Source: Brevibacillus formosus (GTDB lineage: Bacteria > Bacillota > Bacilli > Brevibacillales > Brevibacillaceae). Taken from it: a stretch of 64,000 nt of DNA. Numbering within the stretch: the first letter of the stretch is position 1; the number at the start of each line of letters is the position of its first letter. Below are positions 8,557 to 17,077 of the stretch, one piece after another. The position numbers and the translations under genes were made by a program. A model generated the notes under the pieces. That model made no database searches. It was given only the letters and a program-made list of their open reading frames with translations, and was not told the DNA's origin. The DNA lies in assembly GCF_003013405.1 (NCBI RefSeq), contig NZ_PXZL01000004.1:251961-315960 (forward strand), read 5' to 3'.

Positions 8557-8979
8557 CTATTGCTCCTGTCCGTCGTCTTCGATGCGTATGCAGCCTCCAT
8601 ATATGCACATGTTTGTGCTGGTGTTTAACAGGGCGGGATGGTTTTCCACGAGTACATCTGCCTTGCCATCGATCCAGGGCATGGTGACCACAGGAACGCA
8701 TGGCATCGGCTTGAGCACGCCGTTGTTGGCAGCAGTAGCAGCTGCGACGGTTGGATTTTTCTCGCATTTGCATTTGCCAAACGGCATAATGTTCACTTGC
8801 GGCATATAGTCATTCACGTTCATTTGTGCCTGGTTGCGAATGTACACGCCATGACTAAACGGCGTTTTCAGCTTGTTCTTCTGGCTCCCGTAGTCGCACG
8901 AGAGAATCGCACCTGCCACGACGTAGCTTTTCTTCGGAGCGGACGAAGGCACTACATTGACATCTTCAATCATGGGCAT
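8557..8979 (-). CDS. PAAR-like (DUF4280) spike-tip protein
   Basis: 140 residues with the DUF4280 pattern: SYVVAGAILSCDYGS at the start, VNIMPFGKCKCEKNP and AAATAANNGV in the middle, PCVPVVTMPW, then a C-terminal CIYGGCIRI. DUF4280 proteins are PAAR-like and are thought to cap the VgrG spike and attach effectors. Cysteines in conserved positions may bind metal. It lies 13 bases upstream of the toxin-bearing vgrG and overlaps the preceding gene by 14 bases. The ATG at 8979 follows GGAGGAG. It is the natural tip for one or both VgrG proteins here. Confidence 0.85.
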   Translation of the reverse strand: MPMIEDVNVVPSSAPKKSYVVAGAILSCDYGSQKNKLKTPFSHGVYIRNQAQMNVNDYMPQVNIMPFGKCKCEKNPTVAAATAANNGVLKPMPCVPVVTMPWIDGKADVLVENHPALLNTSTNMCIYGGCIRIEDDGQEQ

Positions 8980-9517
8980 GACTCATTCTCCTCCCTGCTT
9001 GCTCTACTTTTTTCAAGCGGATACCGAAAAAGTCCCGGCGCAGCAAAGCCTCTGCCAGCCGCAAATCAATGATGATATACGGTTCACGAATGCCTTCGAT
9101 TTGAAAAATTGTATGGCGCCCAATCTTTTCGGGATCGAGAACCAGCCTTTTGAGTGAGCCGTCCCGGTGAAACTCGCTTTGCTCTGACAAACAGTTCACG
9201 CGCGGCAGGATCATCAGCCAGTACAAATCCTGCTTGACCCGCTCCATGTCCACCAACACGACGGATTTGACAAACAGCTTCGGTGCGAACTTGTGGATAA
9301 TTGTCTTTAAGCGGTTGGAATAGAGCGGGATCGGTCTGTCGAGAAAATCCAGGTAGTCGTTTTCTTTCTTTTTCTTGATGTCGAATTGAATGATTGCTTC
9401 GTCCAGCTCTTCCTGATAATCCGGGGTGAGCCACTCCTGCCGGATGACGTCAAAAACGCCTGTTGGCTCTACCGGACTCACGATTCGCTCGTCCTGTGAC
9501 AAGATGAAATAATTCAT
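8966..9517 (-). CDS. Imm11/DUF1629-like accessory protein of the spike module
   Basis: 183 residues starting MNYFILSQDERI, the ATG that overlaps the previous stop by four bases (ATGA) and follows GGGGAG. The layout (short N-terminal strand region, a central KLFVKSVVLVDMERV and a late GIREPYIIIDLRLAEALL followed by GIRLKKV) recalls the DUF1629/Imm11 family, found next to VgrG and PAAR genes in other secretion loci. It could be an adaptor that loads the toxin-VgrG or an immunity-like partner. It is soluble and has no signal peptide. Role inferred from context. Confidence 0.5.
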   Translation of the reverse strand: MNYFILSQDERIVSPVEPTGVFDVIRQEWLTPDYQEELDEAIIQFDIKKKKENDYLDFLDRPIPLYSNRLKTIIHKFAPKLFVKSVVLVDMERVKQDLYWLMILPRVNCLSEQSEFHRDGSLKRLVLDPEKIGRHTIFQIEGIREPYIIIDLRLAEALLRRDFFGIRLKKVEQAGRRMSHAHD

Positions 9518-10659
9518 GCCTGACTCCCCTCTCGCCAAACGACATGCCGCTCCTGAAGCTCATCCAACAGAATGGACTCTCTGGACTCCTCCGAGAATAC
9601 GGCTCTCTCCAGAAGCGCGCCGCTAAAATTCGCTCCGGTCAAAATCGCATCTGTAAAGTCTGCGCCGCGCAGATCGGCTCCAGTAAAATCAGTTCCGGTC
9701 AAGTCCGCCCCGACGAACAAGACGCCATCAAAACCGGGCATCTCCCACGCATCTGGTTCCAAAAGACCCCTTGGCCCGGACGCTTCACGAAAACTCGCGC
9801 CTAGCAGATTCGCTCCGGTAAAATCCGCTCCATGAATGAGACTGTCTCCGAAATCAACCGCTTTTAGCTGGGCACGATGCCATCTCGTTCCGACTAAAAC
9901 ACTTTCGCGAAGGTTTGCTTTCGTTAACTGACTGTCAGAGAGGTCCGAATAACGAAGATCAAGACCATCGAATTGCCCTTGCCCCAGATCGAGGCCAGCC
10001 AAAACCTTGTAGCCGTATTCCAGCTCTTGCTTCTCCTCCAGCCAAGCACGGATCACCTCGGAATCTTTGTGGCGAGTGTCCAGACAGTACACGATCTCGC
10101 TTTGATCCAGGTATTCTCCGACACGCACCTCCAGCTCCGGCTCCTTGTCCACCTGTTGAAAAACCTCCAGCTGAACAGCCTGCACCATGGCATAACGGAT
10201 CAGGTGAACAACATATTGATGAAACTTCTCTGCCTCCACGAGCTTGATCCGTTCGATATCGGGAAGTCTTACGTGTCCGGCATACGCTCTGGCAGCCTCG
10301 TTCCATTCATCTGCGAGCCGATCCAAAAAGCGGAATGCCCAGCTCGCATCATAGCTGGCTTGACACTCCACCGGATCGAAAAACCAACTGCTGTCCGTAG
10401 CTTCCAGCAAATACTGACTGCTTCCAAGAAGAAGCTCCGTTCGCAACATGGAATATGTCAAGTGCGCCAGCTTGCCTTTTTCCCCTCGCTCCTGCATGTC
10501 AACGACTCGTCGGCAAATCTCTTCAAATGAACGGAGAAATTCTTTTGCGAGCCTCTCTTTATTGGCCTGATAGTAAGCATCCAAGGCATGCAGGCTGGCA
10601 ATGGTTCTCTTCGGCACCTCATGCTCCTTGAAATGCTGCAAGGCTTCCTCTCTCTCCAT
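9514..10659 (-). CDS. Pentapeptide-repeat protein of the spike module
   Basis: 381 residues. The first 220 are helical and unrecognised. The C-terminal part (about 225-360) is a run of pentapeptide repeats of the A(D/N)LxG type, such as GADLTGTDFTGADLRGADFT, predicted to form a right-handed quadrilateral beta helix. Pentapeptide proteins occur in T6SS and phage-tail loci and may cover or extend the spike; that they do so here is inference. It lies between the two vgrG genes and is coupled to the next gene by an ATGA overlap. The start at 10659 is preceded by an AAGGGGGGATT-type site. Confidence 0.75.
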   Translation of the reverse strand: MEREEALQHFKEHEVPKRTIASLHALDAYYQANKERLAKEFLRSFEEICRRVVDMQERGEKGKLAHLTYSMLRTELLLGSSQYLLEATDSSWFFDPVECQASYDASWAFRFLDRLADEWNEAARAYAGHVRLPDIERIKLVEAEKFHQYVVHLIRYAMVQAVQLEVFQQVDKEPELEVRVGEYLDQSEIVYCLDTRHKDSEVIRAWLEEKQELEYGYKVLAGLDLGQGQFDGLDLRYSDLSDSQLTKANLRESVLVGTRWHRAQLKAVDFGDSLIHGADFTGANLLGASFREASGPRGLLEPDAWEMPGFDGVLFVGADLTGTDFTGADLRGADFTDAILTGANFSGALLERAVFSEESRESILLDELQERHVVWREGSQA

Positions 10660-10699
10660 GCCAATCCCCCCTTCTTCTCACCGTTTTTGCATACACCAA

Positions 10700-10732
10700 A
10701 CACACGGTTACCCGCGTGGCAACCATGTGTGT
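10700..10732 (-). terminator. Bulged hairpin at the end of the first vgrG gene
   Basis: Arms ACACACGGTT and AACCATGTGTGT pair with a two-base bulge, overlapping the stop codon region of the vgrG that ends at 10732. There is no clean T-run, so it may reduce or protect rather than end transcription between the first VgrG and the pentapeptide gene. Confidence 0.3.
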
Positions 10733-12156
10733 CAATTGGTTTTGAGCTCCTGCCCGACGATGCTTGTATTTCCGTCCATCTTGATGTTGCTCTCTTTGCA
10801 GGTGAGACTGATCTCCTCTTTCGCCGAGATAATCACCTTCGTAGCAGAGTCCATCAAAATGTCCTTTTCGGAGACAACCTTAATATTTTTCTTACTGAAA
10901 ATCTGGATGCCGTCCGCGTCGGTCATGCGAATGAGGATTTCCCCGTCCTTTGCGCTAAGCAATACCTCCGACGGGCTGAACATCAGTTCTTTTCCGTTGG
11001 CTGTGCGGAAGTATTTGATATCGGGATTCCCGAGCTTGTTCGTTTCGCCCTCGTCTGAATTTTTCCGGACAGAGCTAATCGCAATCCCGTCACTTTCCTT
11101 GTTGCTCGGAAAATAGACGCGTACGTAGTCATCGAGCTCCGGCATGCAATACCAACCGCTGTTTCCTTCGGCCGTATAAACCGAAGAGTACGGGAACCAG
11201 TGCGCTTCGCTCTTGCTCTGGCTCTCATCGATATCGAGGTGGATTTTGACGTTGTCTTTTGCGACCTCAATGACTTTCCCCTGCACCGATGCCCCTACGA
11301 TGAGCGCATTGTGGAGCGGCTTTTGGCTCATTCCTTTTTTGGACGCGAGCAAATACTTGTGCTTGAGCAAGCCTTTCTTCATCTCGGTATGGGCTTCATA
11401 CACATACAGGCTCTTCCCTTTGAAATCCACACCGTTGCCCAAATCGAGCACGCGATCCGTCTCTACCTCGTAAAAGATGTAGTCATTTTCATCCACGCCC
11501 TTGACCCCGTTTTCCGAGGAATGGCGGTATTCATTCAAATTTTTGCGCACCCGGTAGTGAAAATCGTCCAGCTTGCCCTTTGAAGCACCCTCTGGCACAC
11601 CGAAACTGAACTTCGGCTTTTCAAAAACGGATGCTGGCATCAGTCCAGTCTGAAAACGCGAAGCAAGCCGCTTGAGAAATTGCCAATCCGTCTCCTGATA
11701 CTGCATAGTAAAGGAGCCCAGCTTCCCGCCATTGGAGGCCATGTCCATAATGTCCATGCCTGGGTATTCTCCTGCGATTGTTTTCAAAAGGGCACCGTAG
11801 GTCATCGCTTTGTTTTGAAACGAACGGCTCTTGCGCTTCACGTCGAGATTGTACGTAGGTGAGACAGCTTCTACGTACAAATAATAGACGTCTCGTACGG
11901 CTTTGATGCCTATCTCCAGAACGATCCCCGCAAAAAGCGGCGTAGCGTTGCCGTCGTTATCCACCTGACTGATCTCGATCGGGGTTTGGGCCTCTGTCAT
12001 TTCTACATAGCTGTCCTTCAATTCTTCTGGTACAATCCCCGTAAATGTCAGGCGGGCATGCTCATTGATCTTTTTCGTAATCGTCAGTTCTACCAGATGC
12101 GTCAATTGATAAGGAGAGATTTGCAAATTGTTGTAGGCAATGACAGGAAGACTCAT
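10732..12156 (-). CDS. vgrG: VgrG-like spike protein without toxin
   Basis: 474 residues, close to the core length of the gp27-gp5-like spike. It contains MQYQETDWQFLKRLASRF, a helix-strand hallmark of phage gpD/VgrG families, an OB-fold segment (VIEVAKDNVKIHLDID), YTAEGNSGWYCMPELDDYV and a C-terminal stalk of short repeats such as VSEKDILMDSATKVIISAK. It has no effector extension, so it probably acts as the structural core of the spike. It follows the DcrB-like gene with a four-base overlap. The toxin-bearing VgrG at 5826-8543 is clearly its paralogue, with shared motifs in the same order, which suggests duplication followed by toxin acquisition. Confidence 0.85.
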   Translation of the reverse strand: MSLPVIAYNNLQISPYQLTHLVELTITKKINEHARLTFTGIVPEELKDSYVEMTEAQTPIEISQVDNDGNATPLFAGIVLEIGIKAVRDVYYLYVEAVSPTYNLDVKRKSRSFQNKAMTYGALLKTIAGEYPGMDIMDMASNGGKLGSFTMQYQETDWQFLKRLASRFQTGLMPASVFEKPKFSFGVPEGASKGKLDDFHYRVRKNLNEYRHSSENGVKGVDENDYIFYEVETDRVLDLGNGVDFKGKSLYVYEAHTEMKKGLLKHKYLLASKKGMSQKPLHNALIVGASVQGKVIEVAKDNVKIHLDIDESQSKSEAHWFPYSSVYTAEGNSGWYCMPELDDYVRVYFPSNKESDGIAISSVRKNSDEGETNKLGNPDIKYFRTANGKELMFSPSEVLLSAKDGEILIRMTDADGIQIFSKKNIKVVSEKDILMDSATKVIISAKEEISLTCKESNIKMDGNTSIVGQELKTN

Positions 12157-12821
12157 ATTTTCCCTTCTCCCTTCCCATTTTCATCTGAATTGGAGGATAC
12201 GAGCGACAAGGAATCCATGATTCCCCAGCCTATTGGCTTCCAATCTGACAGCTCCTGCTCCGTGCAATTGAACGTGCAGAGAAGAGCGCGTCCCTCTAGG
12301 GAGACAAAGCTGATCAGGTTGTAAATGTCTGTATCCAATGCTGGTGCAACAAACTCGAAAAATCCGACGCTGGTCCCGGCAATCTCACGTATTCCTTCCT
12401 CCTGCCAACGAGCAAGCGGCTGTGTTCTCCGCAAAACCTGCTTCATGACCTCCATGAAGCCTTTCAACTGCGCAGGAGAATCCGTCAGCTTGCTCTCGGT
12501 ATAGGTAAAAGCCAGGTTAATGGACGCTGTTTCGTTCGTAAAAATCAGGGAAGGCCTACGTTCCGATGGATACTTCAGAGCTGCTACTTCTGGACTCATG
12601 ATGGAAAATGTCTTCGGGAGCCGAATCTGTACGAGATCGTCGAGGACGCGCTTGTCCTCCATGGGAATTCTCTCTTCACCGACTGTAATAAATGATTTGT
12701 TCACCACATCCAGTCGATTTTTGCCCTTGGGACCAAAACGTATTGCTGCTGGCTGTGCATCCTCACCGGAAAGCTCATTCAACATGCCGATAATACTTTC
12801 ATCCATGCGCGCCATTTCCAT
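12153..12821 (-). CDS. DcrB/PsbP-fold-like protein, candidate effector chaperone
   Basis: 222 residues. The middle (about 85-200) has the layout of the DcrB/PsbP (Mog1-like) fold: FTNETASINLAFTYTESKL, a helix with LKGFMEVMKQVLRR, GTSVGFFEFVAPA and a strand LLCTFNCTEQEL. In proteobacterial T6SS, DUF1795 proteins of this fold (the Eag chaperones) sit beside vgrG or rhs and hold the hydrophobic parts of effectors. The toxin-VgrG here does contain a hydrophobic glycine-rich pre-toxin segment that could need such help. No signal peptide is present, so it works in the cytoplasm. Its stop overlaps the vgrG start by four bases. The fold call is by pattern only. Confidence 0.45.
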   Translation of the reverse strand: MEMARMDESIIGMLNELSGEDAQPAAIRFGPKGKNRLDVVNKSFITVGEERIPMEDKRVLDDLVQIRLPKTFSIMSPEVAALKYPSERRPSLIFTNETASINLAFTYTESKLTDSPAQLKGFMEVMKQVLRRTQPLARWQEEGIREIAGTSVGFFEFVAPALDTDIYNLISFVSLEGRALLCTFNCTEQELSDWKPIGWGIMDSLSLVSSNSDENGKGEGKI

Positions 12822-12835
12822 TCCCCATCCTCTCG

Positions 12836-13615
12836 TTAATCAACAATAACCCGCTGACGCCCGCCTGTTTTCCACTCCGTTTTTGAGGACCTTCCGCCGC
12901 TCTTGGCGTCGTCCAAGATACGTGCGAGGTATTTGAGAATCTGCAGGTTCGTGTACTCGCGGTAACCAGTCCCCAGTCTGTTCCCTATATAATGAAGAAT
13001 GAGCCCCCGCTCTACTCTGTCCGCATTCAAGCACTGCATGGCAAAGGCGAGATCATACGGGTGATTGGTGACCGTTTTCAGCATTTCATTCGCAAAATAC
13101 CACAGGATGTAAGGAGCAAGTGTTGGCTCGTTTCTCCCGGCATGTTCGACATGCACGATATTCCACGTATTGAATTCGGTCGCCATATCGGCTAAGTCCT
13201 GATAATCCCCGCGAAGCCTTGCCCCTTGCTTGAGCTTGAAGCGCCCCAACTCCCTTTCATCCTGGTTTGACTCTATCTCCTGATCGAGAACATACGACGT
13301 CTCGTAAACGTAATAGTCGGTCAGCGAAGTCTCCTCGTGAAAACGAATCTTGAGCACCGTCTCCATGCCTGTGGCCTCATAAGGGACACTCTCTTCGCGG
13401 TCGAACAAGTAAATCCGTCCTTGATGCTTGACGATCCCTCTGCCGACAGTGAGGTGCCCCTCGCCTATCGTTACATCCATCCCGGAAATAATGCCATCTG
13501 TATAATCCTGAAAGTATAAATCTACAAAATGCCGCGGGTAATCACGCAGATTTTCAAGCATCTCTCGCTTGAGAATTCGCCCTTTATGAAAATTGGGATA
13601 GAGATGGGAAAACAC
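12836..13615 (-). CDS. Unrecognised structural candidate, baseplate- or fibre-like N-terminus
   Basis: 259 residues from a GTG at 13615 with GGAAGGGGG before it. The N-terminal 80 residues (KGRILKREMLENLRDYPRHF, then DGIISGMDVTIGEGHLTVG and GIVKHQGRIYLF) follow a pattern common in phage baseplate or tail-fibre proteins, where a strand motif DGI-x-G-x-(D/E)V is followed by G-x-G. The remainder is helical and ends in a basic tail. It lies 14 bases upstream of the DcrB-like gene and 45 bases downstream of the Hsp70-like gene. I suggest a baseplate adaptor, perhaps analogous in position to TssK, but no homology is proven. Confidence 0.5.
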   Translation of the reverse strand: MFSHLYPNFHKGRILKREMLENLRDYPRHFVDLYFQDYTDGIISGMDVTIGEGHLTVGRGIVKHQGRIYLFDREESVPYEATGMETVLKIRFHEETSLTDYYVYETSYVLDQEIESNQDERELGRFKLKQGARLRGDYQDLADMATEFNTWNIVHVEHAGRNEPTLAPYILWYFANEMLKTVTNHPYDLAFAMQCLNADRVERGLILHYIGNRLGTGYREYTNLQILKYLARILDDAKSGGRSSKTEWKTGGRQRVIVD

Positions 13616-13660
13616 CGCTGTTCCCCCTTCCTGTTCATTTAAGCTGCCTGGTTATTTTGA

Positions 13661-16324
13661 TCATTTCATCCCGTCAAAGAAATCCAGCTCGGACAAGTCA
13701 CTCTCGAAAGCAAAGAAAACCTTTTTCCCCAAAGCAAGCTGTTCATTCAGACGAGCTACTGGCACGACATGGAATCCCCACTCGCTTCCGCTCGCAAAAA
13801 CGAAGTATTTCGACTCGCCATTTTGAATGGAGTCAGTCTCATCCTGCGGGATATGCGTACCGTACTTGCTCGCAATGTCCTCATACAAAACCGTTTTGTA
13901 TTGAGCAGGATCATCCATGTACAAGTACCGCTGGCGCAGCTGACCGTCGCTTTCCTTGAGATAAAATTCAACCTCGCTCACACCGTAGGGACGCGAGATG
14001 GAGCCATGCACGAGACTCAGCTTTTCCTGACTGTGAATAAGCACTCTCTCTTGCTTGTTATGCGTGAAGGCAGTCACGGAATACGGGACGATCGGCGCAT
14101 GATTCGTAATGTTGGCTTCGATGAAACCCGCCTTTTTGGCACTTTGATAGCGCAGTGCTCCACGCAGGCAAGACAGCTTCAGGTCTGGCACCTTGCCCGC
14201 ATCCTCCGACTTTTGCCGGAACTCGATGCTGCGTCCAGGGACAAACTCTTTGAGCGCTTCACGGAAAACATCAATCCGGCACGACTGCCCAGTCAGCTTG
14301 ATGATCGAGAAGTCAGCCAGCCTTCCCTGTTGGTAAAAATCGTCCAAGAAGACGCGCAAAATCTCGTAAATATCAGCCTTGATCAGGTGATTGATCTCTT
14401 TGGCGTTGAAAACGACATCTGGAAAATCAAACACATCCCGGAAGCGACCATCCTCCCGTATCGACAACACCCATCGCTCGACTGCCGTCAGCTTTAGATC
14501 AGGCTCTTGACGATTTTCTGTATCGGATGTGAAGCGATTGCGCAGAATGCCGGTCTGACGGAAAAACTCTTTTTTCATATGGTCAGCGAGGTCCCACAAA
14601 AAGTGAAAATTGTTGCGGACACGCTGATACTCGTCCCGGCTCTTGTTCTCGTACTCCTTGTAGCGAGTCGGCAAAATTGCCTCAGCTTCCCGATATCTCG
14701 CCTCGAAGCGTTCATAGATGGAGTCGACGCCGTATTCATCCACGTACCGGAATATTTCCGATCCAGGGATGTCGATAATCTGGTCGATGTCGGTCACTTG
14801 CCGCCCTTTTCCGTAATAGTCCGCGAAGACGATTTTCATAAATTGCATGATGCGGTACGTAATGTTGTTGCCGCCAAAATTGGTGTCGCCGTTTTCATAG
14901 GTCGTATCGATATCGATGCGATAGGAGATATGTCCGTCCTCGATCCGGAAATGGCAGGATGACAGATCCGTCGTGCCTCCGCCGCAATCGATGACGAGCG
15001 CTTGATAGGTCTCCCCGTCCAGAAAGCTGTTTTTGTCAATTTGATCCGCAATCGTGTTAAACAGGACAGCCATTCCTTCATCGAGAGCGTGCTCTGCTTC
15101 GATGCGATACTCCGGCAAAATCTCGGTGAACATCTCAAGAAACTGCGTTTTCAGCTTGACCGGACTTGTGATATGCAAATGACGAAAGCGACATTTGAAT
15201 TGATGCTCGGCCATTTGAATGACGTGAAGAAGGTACTGGCGCAGGATGTCGCTTCGTTTCACAGTCGCGGTATTTCCTTGGCTGTCCATGACCTCTTCGA
15301 TCTTGTGATAGCTGTTCACCCAGCGTTTGATGCCTTGAAATACGGTCGCGTTCGTACTGTATCCATTCTTTTTCATGTGCCGAAGTGCTTCATAACCGAT
15401 GTGAAAGCGAACGTCATGCGGGTTGGAGCAATCCGCCACGCTGACAGCCGTCGGCAACACCTCGATCCATTCCTCGTTTTTTTGCGTCGTGTCGGGGAAA
15501 GAGACGTAATTGATCGCATTCAAGCGTATACGTCCATTCAACAAGTCGTTGCTGGAAGGGGAGCTGACATACTGATGGTCGAGAAAAGCACCCGCTGTCG
15601 TCGAGGAGGTACCAAAATCAATCGCGAGAACGGCATCTGTTTCTTCCAATTCCCTGATCTCGAGGTCTGTCACCGGTACTTTGTAGTAGTGGAGATTAAC
15701 AGGCGGCAACGGATGGTCCTGATGATACGCCTTGTACAAATACTCCGAATCCTGCTTGCGGAAAAAGAGCAGGCTGTAGTTTTGATTGACCGTTTTTCTC
15801 AGTTGAGCATCTTGGCAAGCGTGCAGCGTAAAATGCCCGGCTCTCCTATCGTCTTTGTCTTTGCGCAGATGCAGAATGCCGCATAGCTCCATATGGTCAT
15901 TCACCAAAAGCACATTGGATTCGGACAAGCCTTGGGAGGATTCGACGCGATAATTGTCCAGCCTGTCAATGGCAAGACCCATGTACAAGCACATCTTCGC
16001 CGGAATTTTGATCGCATCTACACCTGGCAACGGAGTTTTCAAATATTTATGTAAAGCCGCTTCGAGCCGTTCGAAACCTCCTGGAACAACCCGCTCAATC
16101 AAGAGTTTCTCCTCTGCGCCAAGAAAACGTAGAACTGTTCGGATTAAGCCTTCCCTGTCTAGGTTGTTCACCAGTGAAGTGACCAGCTTTTCTTTGTAAC
16201 AAATATTTCGCAGCTGAAAAGTAGTCATCTCCATCAGTTCATCCCGCGTGTATGTTACTCCGCCTTGATTTTTGCCATCCCCGCTGCCCTTTTGGAGATG
16301 AAGCTTATATGAATAGGTAGACAT
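13661..16324 (-). CDS. Divergent Hsp70-like (actin-fold) ATPase dedicated to the export locus
   Basis: 887 residues. The ATPase core carries the actin/Hsp70 signatures: phosphate-1 loop AIDFGTSSTTAG at about 234-245, phosphate-2 VIDCGGGTTDLS at about 444-455 and an adenosine-region candidate IIKLTGQSCRIDVFREALK near 690. About 230 residues precede the core, including a short DELMEMTTFQLRNIC motif near 28-42 that resembles a SAP-like helix-extension-helix. The usual Hsp70 substrate-binding domain is not evident; the C-terminus has beta-rich sequence instead. The same operon encodes a J-domain protein, the normal co-chaperone of Hsp70. It may fold, load or recycle system components. Start at 16324 follows GAGGAGAG. 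Confidence 0.75.
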   Translation of the reverse strand: MSTYSYKLHLQKGSGDGKNQGGVTYTRDELMEMTTFQLRNICYKEKLVTSLVNNLDREGLIRTVLRFLGAEEKLLIERVVPGGFERLEAALHKYLKTPLPGVDAIKIPAKMCLYMGLAIDRLDNYRVESSQGLSESNVLLVNDHMELCGILHLRKDKDDRRAGHFTLHACQDAQLRKTVNQNYSLLFFRKQDSEYLYKAYHQDHPLPPVNLHYYKVPVTDLEIRELEETDAVLAIDFGTSSTTAGAFLDHQYVSSPSSNDLLNGRIRLNAINYVSFPDTTQKNEEWIEVLPTAVSVADCSNPHDVRFHIGYEALRHMKKNGYSTNATVFQGIKRWVNSYHKIEEVMDSQGNTATVKRSDILRQYLLHVIQMAEHQFKCRFRHLHITSPVKLKTQFLEMFTEILPEYRIEAEHALDEGMAVLFNTIADQIDKNSFLDGETYQALVIDCGGGTTDLSSCHFRIEDGHISYRIDIDTTYENGDTNFGGNNITYRIMQFMKIVFADYYGKGRQVTDIDQIIDIPGSEIFRYVDEYGVDSIYERFEARYREAEAILPTRYKEYENKSRDEYQRVRNNFHFLWDLADHMKKEFFRQTGILRNRFTSDTENRQEPDLKLTAVERWVLSIREDGRFRDVFDFPDVVFNAKEINHLIKADIYEILRVFLDDFYQQGRLADFSIIKLTGQSCRIDVFREALKEFVPGRSIEFRQKSEDAGKVPDLKLSCLRGALRYQSAKKAGFIEANITNHAPIVPYSVTAFTHNKQERVLIHSQEKLSLVHGSISRPYGVSEVEFYLKESDGQLRQRYLYMDDPAQYKTVLYEDIASKYGTHIPQDETDSIQNGESKYFVFASGSEWGFHVVPVARLNEQLALGKKVFFAFESDLSELDFFDGMK

Positions 16325-16381
16325 TCAAACTCTCCTCTCTCCCATAGTGAAAACGTTACGCACTTCGGGAGTGATTGCCGC

Positions 16382-17077
16382 CTAATACAGTGCAACACTG
16401 TCGATTTGCATCGTTTCCTCGACATCCAAAATGCCGAAATGGTTTCGCCAATAAATCTCTGTATGGAACCGAACCGGTAGAAAAATATCCTTGATTAATG
16501 TGAGCTTTGCGTGTGCGGTTTCACTTTCCGACTGCCCGACGTAAATCAGCAGCTCATCTTTTTCTTCGCAATTGGCGTAAATGGTAGAGTGAGAGAATAT
16601 TTTTCGCATCGTATCCTTGAGCAGGTACACCGCTTCACCGGTCTCATACAAGCGCAAAATATTGCCTGCGATAATCTCTCGCTCCTCTTTGGTAAAAAGT
16701 CGGATATTTTCCTGTACCCGACTGCCGAACAGCCCCGCTTCCAAGTCGCGCAACACAAAGCGGATGTGGTATTCACGCTTGTTCATCCCTTGCGACAGAT
16801 CGATCTCGGCCAGCAAGTGGACGATGATATCAAACAAGGTATGCCGAAGCTCTGCATCGTCCGAGTAATTGGCATCAAAAAGGTCACGGAAAATATCGTC
16901 GAAGCGGTAGTACGGATTCACCTCTACTGTCTTTTCCACCGTTTTGGCGTTGATGGCCTCATGACTCAGCTCCATGTAGGGCGAATACACTTTGGCCGCT
17001 TTGAACTGGATGTCTTTTTTGGCGATCCCGGCGCGTTTTGCACGAATAACCAAATCCCAGATGTAATTCAAGCCCAT
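16382..17077 (-). CDS. Conserved-looking protein of unknown function, structural candidate
   Basis: 231 residues, soluble, mixed helix and strand. No domain recognised. The middle contains EYHIRFVLRDLEAGLFGSR, and the C-terminus ends in LPVRFHTEIYWRNHFGI, an aromatic, beta-type tail reminiscent of assembly subunits. Its start overlaps the end of the preceding gene by ten bases, and a 57-base gap separates it from the Hsp70-like gene. Tight coupling to the 425-residue gene suggests that the two form a complex, possibly in the baseplate. This is inference from gene order. Confidence 0.45.
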   Translation of the reverse strand: MGLNYIWDLVIRAKRAGIAKKDIQFKAAKVYSPYMELSHEAINAKTVEKTVEVNPYYRFDDIFRDLFDANYSDDAELRHTLFDIIVHLLAEIDLSQGMNKREYHIRFVLRDLEAGLFGSRVQENIRLFTKEEREIIAGNILRLYETGEAVYLLKDTMRKIFSHSTIYANCEEKDELLIYVGQSESETAHAKLTLIKDIFLPVRFHTEIYWRNHFGILDVEETMQIDSVALY

